35,025 bases of DNA from Thermoplasmata archaeon (GCA_023261745.1 JAGDXR010000009.1:1-35025); one strand, 5' to 3'. Positions 15,006 through 26,519 are shown, numbered from the stretch's first letter. Made by a program: numbers and translations. The notes: generated by a model from the sequence alone, not told the origin.

Positions 15006-15621
15006 ATTTTTTATTTCTATATATTTTATATATGATGTAAATTAAAATTAATATTGCTATTACAATTATTATAGGATCCATGGAGGATATTATATCAATC
15101 AGAATTGTCCATCTGCTGCCCAGAATATATGCAGAATATGCAAGGATCGCGCTCCAAATTATTGTTCCGGTGAATGTGTAAAATGAGAATCTGAGTACAT
15201 TCATATTCCCTATCCCAGCAGGAAGTGAAATGAACCCCCTGATTACAGGAAAAAGCCTTGCTATGAAAACCGATTCCGGACCATATTTATTGAACCATTT
15301 TTCAGCCCTAATGAGATCCTCCTCATATATGAAAAAATATCTTCCATATTTTATTATCAATTCCCTTCCCCCAAAATAACCTATGTAATAAGCTATAAGA
15401 GAACCTGCAAGTCCTCCCAGAGAAGAAAAAAGTATAACAAGATATATGTTCAGATAATTCAGATATGCCAGGTAACCTGAAAAGGGAATTATGACCTCAC
15501 TGGGAAGAGGAAGCATGGCCGATTCGAGTGTCATCAGAACAAAAATTCCCAGATATCCATGAACCCTCAGATAATCCATTATAAAATTTACAATAAAAGA
15601 AGAAAGAGACATTTTAATCAT
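14995..15621 (-). CDS. DedA family membrane protein
   Basis: LGIFVLMTLESAMLPLPSEVIIPFSGYLA and FIARLFPVIRGFISLPAGIGNMNVLRF. Confidence 0.93.
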   Translation of the reverse strand: MIKMSLSSFIVNFIMDYLRVHGYLGIFVLMTLESAMLPLPSEVIIPFSGYLAYLNYLNIYLVILFSSLGGLAGSLIAYYIGYFGGRELIIKYGRYFFIYEEDLIRAEKWFNKYGPESVFIARLFPVIRGFISLPAGIGNMNVLRFSFYTFTGTIIWSAILAYSAYILGSRWTILIDIISSMDPIIIVIAILILIYIIYKIYRNKKFKK

Positions 15622-15630
15622 TTAAAAAAT

Positions 15631-16992
15631 TTATCCTTCAAGAAATGCCCTGTATGCCTCGTATGCGCTGTAAAGATCAAATTTGCTGACTATTTCAAAT
15701 GGGGAATGCATGCTCATCAATCCCGGGCCTATATCTATTACCTCCATTCCATACTTTGCAAAATACTTTGCAACAGTACCTCCACCGCCCTCATCTACCT
15801 TGCCCAAAAGTCCAAACTGATATTTTATGCTGTGTTTATCGAATACTGATATTATTTCTGCCACAAGTTCTGCCCTGGCTTCACTTGTTGAATATTTTCC
15901 TCCAGAACCAGTGTATTTTGTCACTATAACACCGTGTCCGGCCTTGGCAGCATTTAACATGTCATGAACGCCTTTAAAGAGAGGATTTACAACCGCATTT
16001 ACATCTGCGCTTATTACTTTGCTTCTGTGAAGTATATCCAGATAAAGAGAATATGTATAATTTATGCCGGATGCATCAAGTGCTTTTGTCACTACATATT
16101 CGATGAAATTGCTCTGCGCTCCTGTATTTCCATCACTTCCAACCTCCTCCCTGTCGAGAAGTATCACTATCTCATTCGTCTTCTTATTTGAATCCATCAT
16201 CCCGAAAAATGATGTGAATGCACATATTCTGTCATCCTGACCATATCCTCCAATCATCGATTTATCCATACCCACATCCTTTGCCTGTCCAGCTGGAACA
16301 ACCTCTATGTCGGATGAATAAAGATCATTTTCATCAATGTTATACTTTTCCTTTAATAAATTTAAAATGAATGTCTTTAGGGGATTTTTCTCGTCATTTT
16401 TATCTGGCATATGGGAAATTATAATCTGCATATCTTCTCCTTCGAATCCTTCAAGCAATTTTTTTTCACCCTGAACCTTTCTTGCCAGGTGGGGTAAAAG
16501 ATCAGGAATGGTGAATACGGGATCGTTTTCACTGTCACCTATGTTTATTTTTATAGCAGTACCATCCTTCTTTACAACAACACCCCTTAATGCCAGAGGT
16601 CTGCTCACCCACTGATATTTTTTTATGCCACCATAATAATGCGTTTTGAAAAGTATTGTCTCGGTATCCTTGTCCTCAACCAGCGGATAAGGCTTAAGAT
16701 CCAGTCTGGGTGAATCTATATGCGCTGCAATGATCCTGAAACCTTCCTCTACTTTTCCTGATATGTTTACAAATGCAATAGCCTTATTGTTCTTCTTTAT
16801 GTAAAACCTCTTTCCTTTATAACTTGGGACATATTCTTCAAAACCGTAGAACTTGGCATTGTTTTCAAAAAATTCCACAGCTTCCCTTTCCGTTTTAACT
16901 TCACTCAGAAATTTCCTGTATTTTTCAGCAAAATCTGAGATCGCTTTGATTTTGTTTTCATCCAATCCATACCAACCACTCTTGTTTTCCAT
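15631..16992 (-). CDS. M18-family aminopeptidase
   Basis: AAHIDSPRLDLKPYPL, LDREEVGSDGNTGAQS, DVNAVVNPLF, DIGPGLMSMHSPFEIVSKFD. Confidence 0.93.
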   Translation of the reverse strand: MENKSGWYGLDENKIKAISDFAEKYRKFLSEVKTEREAVEFFENNAKFYGFEEYVPSYKGKRFYIKKNNKAIAFVNISGKVEEGFRIIAAHIDSPRLDLKPYPLVEDKDTETILFKTHYYGGIKKYQWVSRPLALRGVVVKKDGTAIKINIGDSENDPVFTIPDLLPHLARKVQGEKKLLEGFEGEDMQIIISHMPDKNDEKNPLKTFILNLLKEKYNIDENDLYSSDIEVVPAGQAKDVGMDKSMIGGYGQDDRICAFTSFFGMMDSNKKTNEIVILLDREEVGSDGNTGAQSNFIEYVVTKALDASGINYTYSLYLDILHRSKVISADVNAVVNPLFKGVHDMLNAAKAGHGVIVTKYTGSGGKYSTSEARAELVAEIISVFDKHSIKYQFGLLGKVDEGGGGTVAKYFAKYGMEVIDIGPGLMSMHSPFEIVSKFDLYSAYEAYRAFLEG

Positions 16993-16996
16993 AAAA

Positions 16997-17812
16997 TCAC
17001 CTCTCTATCACAATTGATGCATAACCAACAACTTCACTCATCTTGGCAATATCTCCACTTGTAGCATATTTGAGAAGTTTCGGTTTCCCGCCAGTTGCCA
17101 TAACGACGGTTGCTATCGGTCCATAACCGCATGCCGTTACATCTCCATTCTCTATATATTCATAAAAACCTTTAATATCTCTATTCAGAAGTCTTTCTAT
17201 TGCCATCAGGTCATTCCTGTATGCCATTGCCTTTGGAACATAATGTGAAAAATCAGATGATGCAATTACCACAGCATCATGATCCTTTATTGCATCCTTT
17301 ATTATTCCTGCAAGTGCCTCAGCAAATTCATAATGCTGTGAGAGCATAATCAATGGTACAATCTTTATATCTTCCCTGAAATATTGTAGGAAAGGTAACT
17401 GAACTTCAATAGAATGCTCAAATGCATGAGCCTCCTTTGAAACATCCACGATATCCCTTATGATTTTTCTATTTATTTCCTCATCTATTCTTACCCTTCC
17501 AAAGGGAGTATAATAATCTTCCGTGGTTGCCGAGACAGCACTACCGACACCGGTATGGTTTGGTCCTATTATTATGAATGTTTCGGGATATCCATCTTCG
17601 GCAAGTGATGAATAGAAATGGGCTGCAACGGGACCAGAATAAAAATATCCGGCATGAGGTACAATACCGCCTATAACATTTCCTCTTCTCAAAGAATTTA
17701 TGGCAGGAACCCTTCCAGGACCCAAGGGATGAAGAAAAGAGTCCTCTATCATCCTTCTGAGGTCATCTACCTTTGATGGATAGAATTGACCTGCCACGGC
17801 TGGCATCCTCAT
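16997..17812 (-). CDS. MEMO1 family protein (AmmeMemoRadiSam system protein B)
   Basis: [60 protein letters not shown]. Confidence 0.95.
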   Translation of the reverse strand: MRMPAVAGQFYPSKVDDLRRMIEDSFLHPLGPGRVPAINSLRRGNVIGGIVPHAGYFYSGPVAAHFYSSLAEDGYPETFIIIGPNHTGVGSAVSATTEDYYTPFGRVRIDEEINRKIIRDIVDVSKEAHAFEHSIEVQLPFLQYFREDIKIVPLIMLSQHYEFAEALAGIIKDAIKDHDAVVIASSDFSHYVPKAMAYRNDLMAIERLLNRDIKGFYEYIENGDVTACGYGPIATVVMATGGKPKLLKYATSGDIAKMSEVVGYASIVIER

Positions 17813-18405
17813 AGGGGTGCCTCAAAGTCTTCAGGCTTGTAATGGAAGTCTTCGTATGATTTTATCTTACCGTAATTGAGCATTGCTTCCCTTGCAAGCA
17901 GATAATATACTAGGGATAATGCTTTCCTGCCCTTGTTATTCGTTGGAATGACAAGGTCAACATAAGATATTCTATTGTTGACATCACATAATGCTATTAT
18001 CGGAATTCCGATCTTTACGGCCTCTTTCATTGCCTGCTGATCTATTACAGGATCATTGATTATTATTAAATCGGCTTCAACATAATTTGGAAGCTGCGGA
18101 TTCGTAAGTATTCCTGGAATAAATCTTCCCGCTATTGCCCTTGTGCCAACAATTTCAGAAAATTTCTTTATGGGTTGATGTGCATACTGTCTCTGTGCAA
18201 CGAGCAAAACTTTAGATGGATCATATCTTGAAATGAACTTTCCTGCTGTTCTTATTCTCTGGTCAGTTTTGGATATGTCCAGTATATACAGCCCATCAGA
18301 CCTTATTTTGAATATGAATGCATTCATCTGCTTTGTCTTAACCTGCGTACCTATCTGCACACCTGCTTTTAAATATTCATCTTCTGATACCAACAAATCA
18401 GCCAT
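17809..18405 (-). CDS. rpsB: 30S ribosomal protein S2
   Basis: 198 aa; [49 protein letters not shown]. Confidence 0.97.
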   Translation of the reverse strand: MADLLVSEDEYLKAGVQIGTQVKTKQMNAFIFKIRSDGLYILDISKTDQRIRTAGKFISRYDPSKVLLVAQRQYAHQPIKKFSEIVGTRAIAGRFIPGILTNPQLPNYVEADLIIINDPVIDQQAMKEAVKIGIPIIALCDVNNRISYVDLVIPTNNKGRKALSLVYYLLAREAMLNYGKIKSYEDFHYKPEDFEAPL

Positions 18406-18407
18406 GC

Positions 18408-19616
18408 CTAATCCTCCATATATTCTTCAATTCTTATCAGTTGATTCAGTTTTGATGTTCTTTCCCCTCCAATAGCACCGGTCTTTATATATTCTCCGCC
18501 TACACCAACTGCAATTTCAGCCAGTGCATTGTCCTCAGATTCCCCGCTTCTGTGCGAAACTACTGTAGTATATGCCGCCTCCTTTGCCAGCTTTGTTGTC
18601 TTTATAAAATCTGTCAGTGTCCCTATCTGGTTTGGTTTTAATAGGATTGCATTAGCAGCATCGGATTCTATGCCCTTCATCAGCCTCTCGGGATTTGTAA
18701 CAAAAAGATCATCACCTACAACCAGAGTCTTTGAACCCACAAGTCTTGTAAGTTTTGAAAATCCTTCAAAATCGTTTTCTTCCAGGGGATCCTCAAGATA
18801 TTTTATTTCATATTCATCAACAAGATTTACAAGAAACTCTATCTGCTCATCTTTTTCAAGTTCCTTTTCCTTGTATACATATTTACCATTGCTGAAGAAT
18901 GAAGAGGCAGCTACATCAATTCCTGGATATATGTCTATATCATATCTGCTTCTGAAATCATCAATTACGGATTTCAAAATCTTCAATGCTTCTTCATCAT
19001 TCAAGGGTACAACCCATGCCCTCTCATCACCAACACCTATGGACATATTTGGAAACTTTTCCTTCAGCTTTTTGCCAACCTGCCTGTGAATATCAGCATT
19101 CATGAAAACTGATTCGGATACCTTTTTAGCGTGTGAAATAACAAGAAATTCCTGTATTGTGGTACCGTTTATGGCATGCTTGCCCCCACCTATAACGTTT
19201 GCAACCGGTACCGGCATCCTTATTGATACATGACCACCTAAATACCTGTGCAATGGCAATCCAATATCATTTGCTGCGGCCTTTGCCACGGATATTGATG
19301 TCGCTATGGCCAGATTCCCCCCTATGTTTGCAAAATTCGTTGAACCATCGATGGTATGCAATATCTGATCAATATATTTTTGATTGTATATGTCCTGCCC
19401 TATTATTTCTGGTGCAACCTTTTCTTTGAAAATTTTCAATGATTCATCAATACCCTTGGGAGGATAATCCCTCACCTCATGGGACCCCTTGCTTGCACCA
19501 GAAGGTGCAATTGCAATTCCTACCGCATTGTTATCAGTATGGATTTCAACTTCAACTGTAGGATTCCCTCTTGAATCCAGAACTTTCCTGGCGAAAGCTG
19601 CATCTATTATACTCAT
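18408..19616 (-). CDS. eno: Enolase (phosphopyruvate hydratase)
   Basis: [27 protein letters not shown]...[14 protein letters not shown] track start at 19637 is probably 7 codons too early. Confidence 0.97.
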   Translation of the reverse strand: MSIIDAAFARKVLDSRGNPTVEVEIHTDNNAVGIAIAPSGASKGSHEVRDYPPKGIDESLKIFKEKVAPEIIGQDIYNQKYIDQILHTIDGSTNFANIGGNLAIATSISVAKAAANDIGLPLHRYLGGHVSIRMPVPVANVIGGGKHAINGTTIQEFLVISHAKKVSESVFMNADIHRQVGKKLKEKFPNMSIGVGDERAWVVPLNDEEALKILKSVIDDFRSRYDIDIYPGIDVAASSFFSNGKYVYKEKELEKDEQIEFLVNLVDEYEIKYLEDPLEENDFEGFSKLTRLVGSKTLVVGDDLFVTNPERLMKGIESDAANAILLKPNQIGTLTDFIKTTKLAKEAAYTTVVSHRSGESEDNALAEIAVGVGGEYIKTGAIGGERTSKLNQLIRIEEYMED

Positions 19617-19633
19617 GATATCACCATAATATT

Positions 19634-22300
19634 TCATTTATTTAAATTCTTTTTATACTTGATTGTAGCCTGAGCTGCGGCCAATCTGGCAATGGGTATT
19701 CTGTATGGAGATGCGGATACATAGTTCAGACCAATAATGTGTGAAAATTCTATTGATGATGGCTCCCCACCATGCTCACCGCATATTCCTATTTCGAGAT
19801 TCGGATTTGTTTTTCTACCCTTTTCAACAGCGATCTTCATAAGTTCACCAACTCCATCCCTGTCCAGAATTTCAAAGGGATTATTTTTTAGAATGTTCAT
19901 TTCAAGATATCTGTTCATGAATGTAGCCTCAACATCATCCCTGCTGAAACCAAATGTCATCTGTGTTAAATCATTTGTACCGAATGAGAAAAAGTCTGCA
20001 TACTCGGCGATTTTATCCGCCGTAAGGGCACCACGAGGAACTTCAATCATTGTGCCAAACTTGAATTTGACTATGTTTTTAGACTCTTCTTCCGCAATGG
20101 TGAACAATTTTTCCCTGAGATATTTAAGCTCTGCATCTATTCCAACAAGAGGTATCATAATTTCTGGAATTACGGTCTTTCCTTCATTTTTGACCTTCAC
20201 GGCCGCCCTTATTATCGCCCTTACCTGCATCTCATATATTTCAGGATATATTATGCCGACCCTGCATCCCCTGAAACCGATCATGGGATTGAATTCCTTC
20301 AGGCTCCTGACAGTCTTAAGAATATTTTCCTTTTCATTTATCGTGGAAATTATACGGTCAATTTCCTTTGTATCCTTTGTATCCCTCAATTTAAATTTCA
20401 GTTCAAATATTTCATTCATAAGATTCTCTTCCTTGGGAAGGAATTCATGCAGTGGTGGATCCAGTAGTCTGATTATTACGGGATATCCATCCATAGTTCT
20501 GAAGAATTCGACAAAATCATTTATCTGCATTTCAAGGAGCTTATTGAGATTTTCAACCCTCTCATCCTTTGTCTTTGACATTATCATTGCCACCATTATG
20601 GGCAATCTATCCTCTCCAAGAAACATCCTTTCAGTTCTTGCAAGACCTATGCCTTCGGCACCCATCTCCCTTGCAAGAGATGCCTCTTCAGGAGTGTTGG
20701 CATTTGCCCTTACTCCAAGTACCCGTATTTTATCGCAGTGTTCAAGGAGCTCTTTCAATTCCTCTGTAAGTTCCGGCCTTATTAACGGGACTTCACCGAG
20801 ATACACCTTTCCTGACGTACCATCAACCGTTATTATATCAAATTCCTTTACGACATATCCATTTGACTCAAATTTCCTAGATTTCATGTCTATTTTTATT
20901 TCCTCGGCACCAACTACAGCCGGTTTGCCCATTGACCTTGCAACAACAGCTGCATGACTTGTCATTCCTCCTCTAGATGTCAGAACAGCCTGAGAAACCG
21001 CGATACCATGGACATCATCTGCCATGGTCTCAGGTCTTACAAGTATCAACTTTTCTCCCTTTGATGAAAGTTCAACGGCCGTATCTGGATCAAAAACTAC
21101 CTTGCCTATGCCAGCACCCGGAGATGCAGCAAGACCTTTCCCTATCTCTATCTTTTTTGCCCTTTCATCTACCTGTGGATGAAGCAAATGATCAAGGTGT
21201 GATGGATCAACCCTCTTTATCATCTCCTCTTCTGAAATTATGCCTTCGTGATACATATCCACTGCAATTTTTACAACTGCCCTGGCATTCATCTTTGCAT
21301 TCCTTGTCTGCAGAAGGTAGAATTTGCCCCTTTCAATTGTGAACTCTATGTCCTGCGGATGTCTGTAATGTTTTTCAAGAATTTCTGCGCTTTTTAACAG
21401 CTCCCTATAAGCTGATGGGATTTCCTTTTCCATCTCTTTTATTGGCTTAGGAGTCCTGATGCCGGCTACCACATCTTCCCCCTGAGCATTTGGAAGATAT
21501 TCACCATATATATCCTTTTCACCCGTACTCGGATTCCTTGTGAATGCTACGCCCGTAGCGGAATCAAACCCCATATTACCAAATACCATCTGGACTATAG
21601 TAACAGCAGTACCAAGTTCTTCAGAAATATTGTTGAGTTTTCTATAAACCTTGGCCCTGTCATTGTTCCATGATTCAAAAACAGCCTTTATTGATAATTC
21701 AAGCTGTTTATATGGATCCTGTGGGAATTCATATCCATTTTTAATGACAACTTCTTTAAACTGATTTACCATGTTTTTTAGGTCATTTGAATCCAGATCC
21801 ACATCATTTTTAACTCCCTTTCTCTTTTTCATTTCATCCATTACCTCATCAAAATATTTGCCGTTTATTCCTAGCACAATTCTTCCAAACATCTGAATTA
21901 ATCTTCTGTAAGAATCATATGCAAACCTTTCATTATTTGTTAGATTTGCAAGTCCTAGAACAGTTTCATCGTTCAAACCTACATTTAATACTGTATCCAT
22001 CATTCCTGGCATCGATACTGGAGCCCCCGACCTGACAGATACCAGTAATGGATTTTCCTTTCCACCAAACTTTTTTCCTGTTCTTTCTTCAAGAATATGC
22101 ATTGATTTTACAACATCTTCCCATAGACCTTCAGGAAGTTTCCCGGTACTTATATAAATCTTGCATGCTTCTGTTGTTATTGTAAATCCATGAGGTACAG
22201 GCAATCCAATCTTTGTCATTTCAGCCAGACCTGCACCTTTACCACCCAGAAGGTTTACCATCTCCTTTCCGCCTTCCTCGAAAAAATATATCAATTTCAT
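19634..22300 (-). CDS. ppdK: Pyruvate, phosphate dikinase
   Basis: LLGGKGAGLAEMTKIGLPVPHGFTITTEAC, GGMTSHAAVVARSMGKPAVVGAEE, GEHGGEPSSIEF. Confidence 0.97.
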   Translation of the reverse strand: MKLIYFFEEGGKEMVNLLGGKGAGLAEMTKIGLPVPHGFTITTEACKIYISTGKLPEGLWEDVVKSMHILEERTGKKFGGKENPLLVSVRSGAPVSMPGMMDTVLNVGLNDETVLGLANLTNNERFAYDSYRRLIQMFGRIVLGINGKYFDEVMDEMKKRKGVKNDVDLDSNDLKNMVNQFKEVVIKNGYEFPQDPYKQLELSIKAVFESWNNDRAKVYRKLNNISEELGTAVTIVQMVFGNMGFDSATGVAFTRNPSTGEKDIYGEYLPNAQGEDVVAGIRTPKPIKEMEKEIPSAYRELLKSAEILEKHYRHPQDIEFTIERGKFYLLQTRNAKMNARAVVKIAVDMYHEGIISEEEMIKRVDPSHLDHLLHPQVDERAKKIEIGKGLAASPGAGIGKVVFDPDTAVELSSKGEKLILVRPETMADDVHGIAVSQAVLTSRGGMTSHAAVVARSMGKPAVVGAEEIKIDMKSRKFESNGYVVKEFDIITVDGTSGKVYLGEVPLIRPELTEELKELLEHCDKIRVLGVRANANTPEEASLAREMGAEGIGLARTERMFLGEDRLPIMVAMIMSKTKDERVENLNKLLEMQINDFVEFFRTMDGYPVIIRLLDPPLHEFLPKEENLMNEIFELKFKLRDTKDTKEIDRIISTINEKENILKTVRSLKEFNPMIGFRGCRVGIIYPEIYEMQVRAIIRAAVKVKNEGKTVIPEIMIPLVGIDAELKYLREKLFTIAEEESKNIVKFKFGTMIEVPRGALTADKIAEYADFFSFGTNDLTQMTFGFSRDDVEATFMNRYLEMNILKNNPFEILDRDGVGELMKIAVEKGRKTNPNLEIGICGEHGGEPSSIEFSHIIGLNYVSASPYRIPIARLAAAQATIKYKKNLNK

Positions 22301-22478
22301 GATTTTACCACCTTTTAATATCGAAATATATTCTCTGAATATAATTTTTATTTTTTTTTAAGGAATGAAAATTTTGATAAAAATTTATTTGCAAAAAATT
22401 TAAAATTATATGAAATTTTTAAATTTATTACAAAAATCAATAAAAAGTTTTATTAACAAAAATTAAATATCGAGCCAC

Positions 22479-23039
22479 ATGACTAAAATCTGTCCAAGTT
22501 GTGGGACTCAAAATCCTGACAATGCAGTATTCTGCATAAAATGCGGCTATAGATTTATAGACCAGCAGGTTAATCAACAGACAAATGTACCGCAGACAAA
22601 TATGCAGCAGAATCCAATGCCTCCACCAGTACCCCAGCAGAGCATGAATCCCCAGTCACAGGCAAGAGGATCCACCTTATATATATGGATAGTCCTTTCA
22701 TTAGTATTCTCAATAATATCCGTCCTTGTTTTCCTTTCATTAACATTGGGTAATCTAATATCCCTCATTTTTGGATTAATGAATAGGACATTTCTTGTAG
22801 GGAGCTTAATATTTTTAATTTTATATGGAATATTGTTCATTGGATCCATTGTATTATTAACCAATGTGATGAAAATATATGACTATTTCAAAATCAATGA
22901 CCTTCAATCCATAAGAAATAAACTTACCACAGAGTTCATTGTAATTTCATTCATCTTTGGGCTTATAATTACCGGAGTTTTCATAATGCTTCTACAGTTA
23001 GATCTTGAAGGGTTTTTCATAAATACTAGAACATTCTGA
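22479..23039 (+). CDS. Zinc-ribbon membrane protein with Gln/Asn/Pro-rich linker
   Basis: [22 protein letters not shown] zinc ribbon, [22 protein letters not shown] linker, three hydrophobic helices. Confidence 0.8.
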   Translation: MTKICPSCGTQNPDNAVFCIKCGYRFIDQQVNQQTNVPQTNMQQNPMPPPVPQQSMNPQSQARGSTLYIWIVLSLVFSIISVLVFLSLTLGNLISLIFGLMNRTFLVGSLIFLILYGILFIGSIVLLTNVMKIYDYFKINDLQSIRNKLTTEFIVISFIFGLIITGVFIMLLQLDLEGFFINTRTF

Positions 23040-23088
23040 AATTTTTTTATATTTTTTATACATTACTATTTTCTCTTGGGGTGTAAAA

Positions 23089-24021
23089 ATGGACAGAATT
23101 GTTGTAGCCGTTGGAGGTAATGCTCTTCAATTACCTGGAGATGCAGGAACATTCGATGAAATGGTCAGGAGGGCTGAAGAAACAGCTGAAAATATGTATT
23201 TTTTATTCAATGAATATGAGGTTGCCCTGACACATGGAAATGGCCCTCAAATAGGTTCAATTCTGCTACAGAATGAGCATTCAAGGGAAATTGTAAATCC
23301 AATGCCGCTTGACGTTTTGGGAGCCCAAAGCCAGGGAATGATAGGATATATTTTGACCCAGGGGTTTGAAAGGATTTTCGGTAAATATAATATCAAGAAA
23401 AATCTGGTAACTGTTATAACGCGGGTTGAGGTTGATGAAAATGATCCGGCCATGAAGAAACCTACCAAACCGATAGGTCCTTTTTACACCAGGGTTCAGG
23501 CAGAGGAACTCATAAGAGAAAAGCACTGGAACATGATAGAGGATTCTGGGAGAGGATGGAGAAGAGTTGTCCCATCCCCAGATCCAAAAAAAATAGTTGA
23601 AAAGGAAGAGATTTTATCATTAATAGATCAGGGATATGGGGTAATTTCCGTTGGCGGTGGAGGAATACCTGTTGTAAGGAGAAATGGTTATTATTATGGA
23701 ATAGAGGGGGTGATAGATAAGGATTTGGGTGCAGCAACACTGGGAAAGGATATTGATGCCTCAGAACTAATTATTTTAACTGCCGTTCCACAGGTATATA
23801 TTAACTTTGGAACTCCAAATCAAAAACCCCTGGAAAATATTTCTGCATCTGAATTGGAAAATTATTATAGGGAGGGTCATTTTAAGCCTGGAAGCATGGG
23901 GCCAAAGGTTCTTGCATCTATAAGATTTGTAAGAAATGGTGGAAAAAGGGCCCTGATCACAAGCCCGGAAGCTTTGAAAGATGCACTCAATGAAAAAAAT
24001 GGAACATGGATTTATCCATGA
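23089..24021 (+). CDS. arcC: Carbamate kinase
   Basis: VVAVGGNALQLPGDAGTFDEM, THGNGPQIGSILLQNE, RRVVPSPDPKKIVE, GVISVGGGGIPVV, GSMGPKVLASIRFV. Confidence 0.95.
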   Translation: MDRIVVAVGGNALQLPGDAGTFDEMVRRAEETAENMYFLFNEYEVALTHGNGPQIGSILLQNEHSREIVNPMPLDVLGAQSQGMIGYILTQGFERIFGKYNIKKNLVTVITRVEVDENDPAMKKPTKPIGPFYTRVQAEELIREKHWNMIEDSGRGWRRVVPSPDPKKIVEKEEILSLIDQGYGVISVGGGGIPVVRRNGYYYGIEGVIDKDLGAATLGKDIDASELIILTAVPQVYINFGTPNQKPLENISASELENYYREGHFKPGSMGPKVLASIRFVRNGGKRALITSPEALKDALNEKNGTWIYP

Positions 24022-24023
24022 CC

Positions 24024-26519
24024 TCATAGAAATTTTTTCAATTCATTGATTTTTCTTTTTAACTCATCGTATGTTGTATTTTCGGTATCAATGTTCTTTA
24101 ATTCCTCTTTTAGGATGATATCATTCAGGCTTACCTGTTTTACATTTCTCTTGACATCCAGTACATTTTCTTTCTCTATTTTTTCCAATATTTCTCTGGC
24201 TCTCTGAACAATACTCTGGGGTAAACCTGCCATTGAAGCTACCTCTATTCCATAGCTCTCACTCATTCCACCTTTTTTGATTTTTCTCGTGAAAATTATT
24301 CCATTTGAAGTCTTCTCAACTGGCATATGGTAGTTTTTTACTCCATCAAGATACCTTTCAAGTTCAATTAGATGATGGTAATGTGTTGCAAAGATTGTTC
24401 TTGATTTTATCTTGTTGTGTATGTATTCTGCAGAAGCCCATGCAATGGCCAGACCATCAAATGTTCCGGTTCCCCTTCCTATTTCATCAAGAATAATGAT
24501 ACTCTTCTCTGTGGAATAAACCAGAATCTTGGATAGTTCAACCATTTCCATCATGAAAGTGCTTATCCCCATGAGAATGTCATCTGAAGCCCCTATACGT
24601 GTGAAGATTCTGTCAACTATCCCTATTCTGGAATATGATGCAGGAACAAATGAACCTATCTGTGCCATTATTACTATATTTGCTATCATCCTCATGTATG
24701 TGCTTTTCCCAGACATGTTTGGACCTGTGAGTATTATAAATCTATTTTTATCTGTATCAATAAAAACGTCATTTGGAACAAAATTTTCAACGAATTCTTC
24801 AACCACTGGATGTCTCCCATCCCTTATTTCAATAATTCTGGAATCATCCATTACAGGCATAACATAATTTTTTCTTGCGGCAATGTCGGCAAAGGTTAGA
24901 AGAACATCCAGATCAGCAAAAACTTTTGATGTTTCGAGGATCTCATCGGAATTGGATATCTTTTCCAAAAGAGCTTTGAAAACCTCCTCCTCTCTGTATG
25001 CCATATTTTCCTTTGCATCCATCACCTTGAACTGAAGATCTTCCAGTTCCCTTGTGGTATATCGTTCAACATTTTTTAGAGTCTGTTTTCTTATGAAATG
25101 CTGGGGAACTTTCTGCAAATTTGATTTTGTTATCTCTATATAATATCCAATAACATCATTATAGCCTATTCTCAAATTTCTTATACCTGTTTTCCTTATC
25201 TCATCGTTTTCTATTATCCTGATATTCCTTTCAACATCCCTCAAAATCTTTCTATAATTGTCAAGGATTTCATCATAACCATCCTTTATAATATATTCCT
25301 TTGTTGCATCTTCTTCAATGGATTTCTCAATCTCCTTTTTAACTTCTTCAAAATCTTTTATGGATTTTAGATAATTTGAAATTAGAACAGAATGAAAATT
25401 TGAAAGGACTTCCTTTAGATTAGGTATCTGATACAAAAATGATTTTAACATTAAAAGATCATTTTTTGTAGCTTTACCGGTTTTTATTCTTCCCCATATC
25501 CTTTCAACATCCGGAATCTTTTCTAAAATTGAAAATATTTCCATCCTCAATATGGGTAAATCGTAAAATTCCTTTACCGCCTCAAGCCTCTCAGTTATCT
25601 TGACCCTATCTATTAAAGGAAAAGAAAGTAGATTGAAGAGTCTCCTAGAACCCATTTTTGTTCTGCATTTATCAAGAAGCCCAAAAAGTGAATTCTTTTT
25701 TTCACCTCTGTAATCGGAAAATATTTCCAGATTCCGTACTGTGGACTCATCAAGAAACATGTAATCATTTATCTGGGAGATCCTGATTTCCCTGATGTTT
25801 TTTAAAATCTCCTTATCACCCTTTTCAAGGTATTTTAAGAAACCCCCAAGCGAAATAACTATTTCAGAATTATTCAATACCTCACTTAAAATATTATTTT
25901 TCACATTTTTTGTTATTATTTCAATTGCTTCCTGATAACCAATATCAATTTTTGAAAGGAATATGGATTTTTCCTTGGATATCTTCTGGACATCATTATC
26001 ATTAACATTTATCAGTAATATTTCGCGTGGATTCAATTTATACATTTCAGATAATATCTCATCCTTATTTTTAGACTGTATGATCCTTATTTCTCCTGTA
26101 GAAATATCGGAAAAAACGGAAATGTAATTCTTATCATAATATAATGAAAATAGATAATTTGTTATTCCCACGAGAAGGTCTTCTTCAATTACAGTTCCTG
26201 GTGTGAAAATCCTTGTCACTTCCCTTTTAACAATGCCTTTGGCAAATTTTGGATTTTCAATCTGTTCACACAGAGCAACCTTATATCCCCTGTTTAAGAG
26301 TTTTGAGAGGTATGGGTAAAGAGCATGAAATGGTATTCCGGCCATCGGGATTTCATTTTTCTCTCTGTTTCTCGATGTCAAAACAAGGTTTAGTTCCTTG
26401 GAAACTGTTATAGCGTCATCCCCAAATGTTTCATAAAAATCTCCAACTCTATACAATAAGATTGCATCACGATAATTTTTCTTTATTTCATTATACTGTT
26501 TCATCAGAGGAGTTTCCAT
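24024..26519 (-). CDS. mutS: DNA mismatch repair protein MutS (MutS1 type)
   Basis: GDFYETFGDDA (Phe-x-Glu), ILTGPNMSGKSTYMRMIANIVIMAQIGSFVPA, ILDEIGRGTGTFDGLAIAWASAEYI, FATHYHHL. Confidence 0.97.
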   Translation of the reverse strand: METPLMKQYNEIKKNYRDAILLYRVGDFYETFGDDAITVSKELNLVLTSRNREKNEIPMAGIPFHALYPYLSKLLNRGYKVALCEQIENPKFAKGIVKREVTRIFTPGTVIEEDLLVGITNYLFSLYYDKNYISVFSDISTGEIRIIQSKNKDEILSEMYKLNPREILLINVNDNDVQKISKEKSIFLSKIDIGYQEAIEIITKNVKNNILSEVLNNSEIVISLGGFLKYLEKGDKEILKNIREIRISQINDYMFLDESTVRNLEIFSDYRGEKKNSLFGLLDKCRTKMGSRRLFNLLSFPLIDRVKITERLEAVKEFYDLPILRMEIFSILEKIPDVERIWGRIKTGKATKNDLLMLKSFLYQIPNLKEVLSNFHSVLISNYLKSIKDFEEVKKEIEKSIEEDATKEYIIKDGYDEILDNYRKILRDVERNIRIIENDEIRKTGIRNLRIGYNDVIGYYIEITKSNLQKVPQHFIRKQTLKNVERYTTRELEDLQFKVMDAKENMAYREEEVFKALLEKISNSDEILETSKVFADLDVLLTFADIAARKNYVMPVMDDSRIIEIRDGRHPVVEEFVENFVPNDVFIDTDKNRFIILTGPNMSGKSTYMRMIANIVIMAQIGSFVPASYSRIGIVDRIFTRIGASDDILMGISTFMMEMVELSKILVYSTEKSIIILDEIGRGTGTFDGLAIAWASAEYIHNKIKSRTIFATHYHHLIELERYLDGVKNYHMPVEKTSNGIIFTRKIKKGGMSESYGIEVASMAGLPQSIVQRAREILEKIEKENVLDVKRNVKQVSLNDIILKEELKNIDTENTTYDELKRKINELKKFL

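Noticed and set aside
18529-19089. 186-aa + strand ORF antisense to enolase
   Set aside because: Shadow ORF of a highly conserved CDS.
19737-20957. 406-aa + strand ORF antisense to ppdK
   Set aside because: Long shadow ORF, Ser/Ile/Phe-rich reverse-complement product of a conserved gene; no recognisable domain.
22301-22478. AT-rich divergent intergenic region considered for a structured ncRNA
   Set aside because: Only poly-A/T-rich promoter-like sequence; no GC-containing stems or conserved motif visible.
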